64,000 nt of DNA, taken from the NCBI GenBank assembly GCA_905221605.1, contig CAJNDS010000258.1, positions 400,001 to 464,000 of the forward strand. The letters run 5' to 3'. The notes under the pieces are model-generated. The model saw only the letters and a program-made list of their open reading frames with translations, did not search any database and was not told where the DNA came from. This DNA is from Symbiodinium natans. Lineage: Eukaryota; Sar; Dinophyceae; Suessiales; Symbiodiniaceae. A program made the position numbers and the translations under genes. This document shows positions 60,001-64,000 of the stretch, one piece after another (the first letter of the stretch is position 1; the number at the start of each line of letters is the position of its first letter).

Positions 60001-62035
60001 AAGCGGCTCTTCCGTCACACTCCGCGGCAGCCTCAAACAGGCCGAGAAGTGCAGACATTCCTCAGTGTATAGCGGGATGCTTACGAGAAGTTTGCGACAC
60101 TCTGACTGTTTGAGAAGCCCGGTCGCAACTTAAGGAATTGTGCTGAGACAGGTTCCGACTGGTGTCCTGCTTAATGACCGAGACGAGTATAAGTTTGATG
60201 CCAGGACTTGAGGCACCAGGGCTCTGCGTTGAAACAACGAGACTTGCACCTCTCCCAAGTAGATGATCAAGACCGGGCCCTTTTCATGCCACCGAAGGCC
60301 CTGCGCTAGAAGCCCTGATATATCCCTGAATTGCCTGATGCCCGAAACCCATTCGAAGCCACCACGTGCAGGCGCGAGTCCCGGGGCGTCTCGAAGGGAA
60401 GCAAGGAGTCGTCTTGCATGACGTAGGCGATGTTCGATCGGAAGCTGATGGGATCCACCTTGGGCTTGTCACAGTCTAGGATGGACCGTTTAAACCACCT
60501 GTGCAAAATTCTCCTGACTCCCGTGATCCTCTTACATATCCCAAGGGCCGACCGGGGCCGACCTAGATATGTTCAGGCCTTGGGAACTCAAGTCTCAGGC
60601 TCTGAGGTTGCTTCAAGGATCCAGCTTTGAGAAGCTCAAGCCCCAAGATCCTACAACCGTGCTGCAGCCTAACCCTAAACCCCAAACCCCAAACCCTAAA
60701 GCCGAAACCCCAAACCCTAAACCCTACACCCTAAACCCTGGGGGCCCACACTCCTGCACAGGGCACTCGAGGTAATGAACCCAGGGGCTGGAGACCCTGC
60801 CGTGGTGATCTGCCCGGACAAGGACATGCCGGTGGCTTTCCTAAGCGCACCGCGGGAGAAGCATCCCCTTCTAAGGGCAACGTTGGGATTAAATTGTGCA
60901 TGTTTTTTTTTTTTTTTTGGGGGGGGGGGGGGGGCTGCTTAAGCAAACAGTAGTGTTCGCTTGCTTTTTGTTTTACCTTTCTTCCATGTCCCCGTCGGGA
61001 GGCGCTGGAAGTTCACGGGGCTCCGATTTGAGTACTTCAGCTTGTTTTTGGAGGTTCTTGGTTGAGAGGGGGGGGGGGGGGCGACAAACTTAAAACTGCC
61101 CGGAACTGGGGTTCCGACCAATCACATGCCCTAGGTACCCAAGAATCTTGCAAACGATAGGGGTCGGAACAATTACTAATAGTAACAGTATTCCCTTCTG
61201 GTCCCTTTGTAAGCTTTAGCAATTATACTATAATGCACCCCCCAAAACCCTGTTCTAATTATTCAGGGCCCAAAAGTAGCCGGGGCTCGTGTTCTGGCGC
61301 CCTGCCAGGATGTTGAGCAGGGTGGTCTTCCCACTGCCGGATGGGCCGAACACGCCTCAAGCAGAGTTGTGAGGGATTTGCGGGGTGGTCGGGGGCACAT
61401 GGGATGAAGGACCCTTGAATCACACGCTCAGAGGGTGGAGGCTGTCAGACAGGATCAATCATTCGGTACTGTTCTGAAAGAGATGAGAGAGGTTTCAGAC
61501 GCTTCAAGCTGTGTGCGCTGTAGCCCCTGCGCAGAGTTAAGTGCACAAAGCAGGCCTACTGGTTTGACTGCGCGCGGCTCACCGTCTCGGCCTTTGACCT
61601 GTGAACCTCTGCTAGTGAGGGGGGCGAAGCCCACCCTCTACAAGCCCGAGGGGCGTATGTGGCTTCATGCTTGGATATGTGTGCTAACGGTGCACACACG
61701 AAAGATCAAGCAGCAAAGCGATGTTGCCAGCCTGTGAGCTTGCCAGGCTCGATCATTCCTGGTGCAAGCGTTACGAGTGGCGACAAGTTGCTAAAAAAGG
61801 GAATAGAACAAAAGGCGCTTGGGCTTTGGTGGCTCAGGGCCAGTTTGAGTGACCGGAGGTCTTCAGGTACAGTGCTCAGCGGAGGTTCTCCTCAGGATGT
61901 CCCCAAGATGAGGTATCTCACTGGGCTCACTGGGCTCACTGCAGGGCTTCTGAAATCGAATTCTTATTATTGCTTCTAATTTACCATCGCGGTTCCAAAC
62001 GAGTCCTGTAATGTTGGAGAGGATCCGGTGACTGC
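56970..62035 (-). CDS. ABCG-type ABC transporter, nucleotide-binding half (15 exons)
   Basis: Fifteen short minus-strand exons, read from high to low coordinates, spell out an ABCG nucleotide-binding domain in order: pre-Walker strand, Walker A (GPSGSGKTTLLN), Q-loop region (AYVMQDDSLLP), helical region, ABC signature (ISGGERKRTS), Walker B/D-loop (FLDEPLSGLDS), H-loop (VLCTVHQPSSEIF), then the ABCG-specific YHGPADH and NPADH motifs and the start of the linker. Exons: 62006-62035, 61732-61758, ~61290-61355, ~60381-60476, 59998-60060, 59721-59773, 59491-59528, 59184-59203, 58868-58905, 58537-58603, 58344-58421, 57866-57886, 57676-57768, 57335-57401, 56970-57008. Where both ends were resolved, reading phases join without a shift. 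Family members are membrane exporters of lipids or hydrophobic compounds that dimerise when half-size; the substrate cannot be read. No start codon was found: the N terminus upstream of 62035 is missing. The transmembrane half is not downstream nearby; matching exons lie at 14.2-21.9 kb. Confidence 0.85.
57023..57077 (+). repeat. Telomeric-like tract next to an ABCG acceptor
   Basis: TTTAGGG/TTTATAGGGG words ending about 15 nt upstream (gene sense) of the acceptor of the exon at 56970-57008. Confidence 0.85.
57335..57401 (-). CDS. ABCG exon: start of linker
   Basis: Encodes VMFLLQKEVPEKLQVIKTSW then LD, continuing the family's 'NPADxxMxLLxxE'. Acceptor GAG|GTC, donor probably GC after GACT. 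Confidence 0.8.
57422..57655 (+). repeat. Telomeric tracts at both ends of one ABCG intron
   Basis: Tracts at 57422-57444 and 57608-57655 lie near the 3' and 5' ends of the intron between the exons at 57676-57768 and 57335-57401. Both are CCCTAAA in gene sense. Confidence 0.88.
57676..57768 (-). CDS. ABCG exon: YHGPAD/NPADH segment
   Basis: Encodes EVTYHGPADHISTHFDVLGY and then PCPANFNPADH, a hallmark found only in ABCG/White-type transporters. Acceptor CAG|GAA, donor GC (CAC|GCCACC). Confidence 0.9.
57866..57886 (-). CDS. ABCG micro-exon (21 nt) after the H-loop
   Basis: Encodes VIILHGG, filling the exact gap between FDD and EVTYHGPAD (family: 'DxxxLLxxGxxVYxG'). Acceptor GAG|GTG, donor GC; phase 0 on both sides. 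Confidence 0.7.
57968..58043 (-). repeat. Telomeric-like tract in an ABCG intron
   Basis: CCCTAAA with CCCTATAAA and CCCTGAA variants inside the intron between 57886 and 58344. Confidence 0.88.
58344..58421 (-). CDS. ABCG exon: H-loop
   Basis: Encodes ADVPVLCTVHQPSSEIFAKF then DD. The switch His of VHQPSSEIF is intact. Acceptor AAG|GAG, donor GC (GATGAT|GCCCGG); both ends lie at phase 0. Confidence 0.9.
58537..58603 (-). CDS. ABCG exon: Walker B and D-loop
   Basis: Encodes FLDEPLSGLDSYAAYTLV then VALK. The catalytic Glu of FLDEP and the D-loop SGLDS are intact. Acceptor GAG|G, donor GT (CAAG|GTGCAG). Confidence 0.9.
58812..59013. repeat. Telomeric-like tracts flanking the 58868-58905 exon
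   Basis: CCCTAAA words at 58812-58843 and TTTAGGG words at 58971-59010 lie in the two introns on either side of a 38-nt ABCG exon, in opposite orientations, so they could pair around the exon. Confidence 0.85.
58868..58905 (-). CDS. ABCG exon (38 nt): strand leading to Walker B
   Basis: Encodes VGIELITNPRML, equivalent to 'VGxELIxxPxxLFLDEP'. Acceptor GAG|GTC, donor GC. Two bases (TT) are left over and completed by the Walker B exon. Confidence 0.8.
59184..59203 (-). CDS. ABCG micro-exon (20 nt): rest of signature
   Basis: Encodes GERKRTS, with Gly shared with the previous exon. Together they give the invariant SGGERKRTS. Acceptor TCTGGAG|GT, donor GT (TCT|GTGGC). It is the shortest coding exon inferred in this gene. 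Confidence 0.75.
59379..59583. repeat. Telomeric tracts flanking the 59491-59528 exon
   Basis: CCCTAAA words at 59379-59446 and TTTAGGG heptamers at 59548-59583, again on both sides of one short ABCG exon and in opposite orientations. Confidence 0.9.
59491..59528 (-). CDS. ABCG exon (38 nt): start of signature
   Basis: Encodes IVGSALVKGISG, the run into the ABC signature. Acceptor CAG|G, donor GA (TCTGGAG|GAGGG). The same TCTGGAG heptamer precedes the next exon's acceptor. Confidence 0.75.
59721..59773 (-). CDS. ABCG exon: helix before the signature
   Basis: Encodes EFVENLLSTLHLERCCS, equivalent to 'VExLLxxLGLxHCADT' of the family. Acceptor CAG|GAG, donor GC (CCAC|GCCCC). Two bases are left over that complete Thr with the next exon. 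Confidence 0.75.
59998..60060 (-). CDS. ABCG exon: helical subdomain
   Basis: Encodes ECLHFSACLRLPRSVTEEP, matching the 'EALxFSAxLRLP' segment that follows the Q-loop in ABCG proteins. Acceptor GAG|G, donor GC; both ends lie at phase 0. Confidence 0.8.
60381..60476 (-). CDS. ABCG exon: Q-loop region
   Basis: Encodes DPISFRSNIAYVMQDDSLLP followed by FETPR. The Gln of the Q-loop and the acidic pair after it are intact. The likely donor is GA (CCCCGG|GACTC). The 5' boundary is approximate. Confidence 0.85.
60669..60740 (-). repeat. Telomeric-like tract in an ABCG intron
   Basis: CCCTAAA/CCCCAAA words in the intron between the Walker A exon and the Q-loop exon. Confidence 0.88.
61290..61355 (-). 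CDS. ABCG exon: Walker A
   Basis: Encodes VFGPSGSGKTTLLNILAGR, a complete P-loop with the catalytic Lys and the ABCG-typical NILAGR ending. Acceptor GAG|GC at 61356. The 3' end is approximate because no clean donor could be chosen. Confidence 0.85.
61732..61758 (-). CDS. ABCG micro-exon (27 nt): PG-turn before Walker A
   Basis: Encodes MIEPGKLT, matching the 'xxPGxLxA' turn of ABC domains. Acceptor CAG|GA, donor GC. One base is left over, which completes Gly with the two leading bases of the Walker A exon. Confidence 0.65.
62006..62035 (-). CDS. ABCG exon: strand before Walker A
   Basis: Encodes SHRILSNIT plus the first base of Gly, the 'ILxNVxG' strand that precedes Walker A in ABCG proteins. 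Acceptor AG|GC, donor GA (ACAG|GACTC). The split Gly codon is completed by the next exon. Confidence 0.65.
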
Positions 62036-62039
62036 CTCC

Positions 62040-64000
62040 GAGAAAGCGCAGCATGTCAAGTGCAACAACACCGCGTTCTAGGACTCTTGGTTTGCGCAGC
62101 AGTTGGAGCCACAAGCACCTCAGCACAAGACGCTGCACAGGGCAGCATGAAGAGCAACTACGCATCATACAGGTGCACGCACGCCCTTGCGTTCGCCTTG
62201 CATAGCTGTCACCGTAACGCCTCCAAGTGAACAGGATTTACCTCTGCACAAAGCTTCGATTGACCTTGCTTCGCTTTTTCAAAACGTCGCAAAACGTTGC
62301 AAGGCACAATCTCAACGCTAGCTTTTCACAACATTTGTTCGTTGCCAAGGTTCCAGTGAAGGCGAAGAGCACAAAACGGAACGGAGCAGGGCAGCAGATG
62401 GAAAGCAGGAACAAAGAAACGCACATTCGGTGATGCATTCAGCATGTCATCACCCCACACCCTTGATGCCCTGCTAGGCGTACCTTGAAAGATCCCGAAA
62501 GCTTGGCATGAGTCGAAGAACACCGAGGTCTCAGCTCGCCCAATCCTTCACCAATCGGAAGCCTGATTCACTTGACATACACCTGAGTAGTTGTGGCAGG
62601 AATGGGCCTATGGTGAAGGTCAAGTCAGACCATTCCATGGATCGGTCCTCTCCGTGCAATCATCCACAGGATACAGGGTTAGTCTAAGGGGTTCATGTGG
62701 TTTGGGGGGTTGAGGTCTTCTAAGGCTTGAAGGAGGAGTGGGCGCCGTGAAGAGCAGCGGCCCCTTCGACGCACGCCACGAGGTACTCTTGCACTTGCTT
62801 TGAGCAAAGTGGTGTGAAAGCCCGGCTCAAACTAGAAACGTGCCAAGTCCGAGCCGAAGCCATGCCGTTGCGACCCTGAATGACCCACACCGTTTCTCAA
62901 ACCTCCAGCCTCAGGCATGGATATCGGATATACCTCAATCACCTTCGGAACTTAAATTCTTAGCTGTGTTTGAACTAGCTTGGCCCCCAAACCCTCGAAA
63001 AAAATATTCCTGAACATGATCCTCTTAAGCCCAATAACGGAAACTGTGTAATATCTCAAGGGCCTACCCAGCAAAAGGGCGTGGGCTAACAGAGCTCCTC
63101 AGCGTTGTCTTCCTGGGACAGCTGCCGCGAGCACTCGCGTACCTGGAGGATGCGAAACGCAGGGCTATTATGACTGTGATTGGTGAGTGTATGTAACCTT
63201 CCTTTTTACAATATGGGTGAGTGTATACACCTTTTGGGAATAACTACAAGGAATGCAAACCCTACTTCTGCTCCCCCCTGGACCCTTCGGGTCGGCGTCG
63301 CTGTGACCCTTCAGCCCCACTAAAAATCCAAGCCTGACGCCGCCGCAACTTGCAGCAAGTTAGCCTCAACAAAATCATCCGGGGGCACTTGGCGCATCCG
63401 CCCGGAACCTGCAGCAGTTCGAGCACTTTGGGAATTTTGGGCCGGGCTCCTGAGCACGGTGGCCGGTGGTCAGAAACAGACTCAATCAGGGAACCGGCTC
63501 CTGAGCTATGTAGGAACAAGGCTCATGAAACTGCCTGGGAAAGCTTCAAGAGTTCAGGTTCAGGAGTTCTACAGCTTTTTTGGGGGACCCCTACACCTCC
63601 CCAAACCCGAAAAAACAGAATCCTGACTCAGTGAAGTCCGCGGCGCTCGGCTCACGATCATCCGGGAAGGGCACGTCCGCCTCGCCATCCTCCGCGTCGC
63701 GCCTGGGAGTCGCTTTGTCGCGATCCCTTCGGAGACTTAGTGCCTTTTTAGCGCGCCTTTCGGATAACTTTCGGGGCCTTTCGTCGAAGAAAGACCGCAA
63801 GTCTTTCAGCAGCCCACATCAGGCCGAAATCCTCGAAACCCTCGGAACAGCAGACGAGTCTGTAGAGTCCGGAGCGCAGTCGAATAGAGAGATCCTCTGT
63901 CGTGGGCTTCATGGCTCCAAGGGCGTTGGGGCAAACAACCGCTGAAGGCCAAACTAGAGTGAACGTGAAGCTTCAAAACCGAGTCTTGAGAGTAGCCCTG
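62040..64000. other. No gene recognised; expected site of ABCG N-terminal exons
   Basis: A highly charged minus-strand stretch at about 63620-63790 (ERPRKLSERRAKKALSLRRD) might be an N-terminal exon of the ABCG gene or of another gene. Nothing firmer is visible. Confidence 0.35.

Overview
The window looks like nuclear DNA of a peridinin-type dinoflagellate, most likely a symbiodiniacean or close relative (inference). The reasons are: Arabidopsis-type telomeric repeats (TTTAGGG/CCCTAAA) scattered in at least 25 internal tracts; coding sequence cut into tiny exons (20-95 nt) whose donors are mostly GC, some GT and some GA, with almost every acceptor AG|G; a remnant of plastid cytochrome c6; and very low coding density. 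Almost no long open frame here is a gene. The real coding signal is in short exons found by family motif and reading-phase agreement.

Layout. 1-14.2 kb: intergenic or intronic DNA with several telomeric tracts and a few coding-looking minus-strand islands I cannot name. 14.2-21.9 kb: minus-strand exons for the transmembrane half of an ABCG-type ABC transporter; one of its introns holds a 2-kb AT-rich, polypyrimidine insertion with inverted ends (15.8-17.8 kb). 22.4-33.0 kb: first satellite array, made of a ~554-bp unit (A) in pairs, punctuated by a 234-bp unit with terminal inverted repeats (B), with orientation flips, ending in a 100-N gap. 33.1-37.1 kb: two tandem copies, on the plus strand, of a gene of seven micro-exons encoding almost nothing but Ala-Met-Lys repeats. 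37.1-44.6 kb: mostly featureless, with telomeric tracts, an AT minisatellite and an AT-rich island. 44.65-54.85 kb: second satellite array, B then 18 head-to-tail A units then B. 54.86-55.85 kb: frame-shifted cytochrome c6 gene (minus) whose 3' end runs straight into the last B unit. 56.9-62.0 kb: minus-strand exons for the nucleotide-binding half of an ABCG transporter. 62.1-64 kb: nothing recognisable.

The two ABCG exon blocks have the same strand and the right order (NBD upstream, TMD downstream) and share no domain. They may therefore be one transporter gene with about 35 kb of arrays, a nested duplicated gene and a cytochrome c6 remnant between its halves; two broken genes or a misjoined assembly remain possible. 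About half of the predicted ABCG introns carry telomere-like tracts, often within 30 nt of a splice site. All exon calls come from reading the sequence; no database search or transcript was available.
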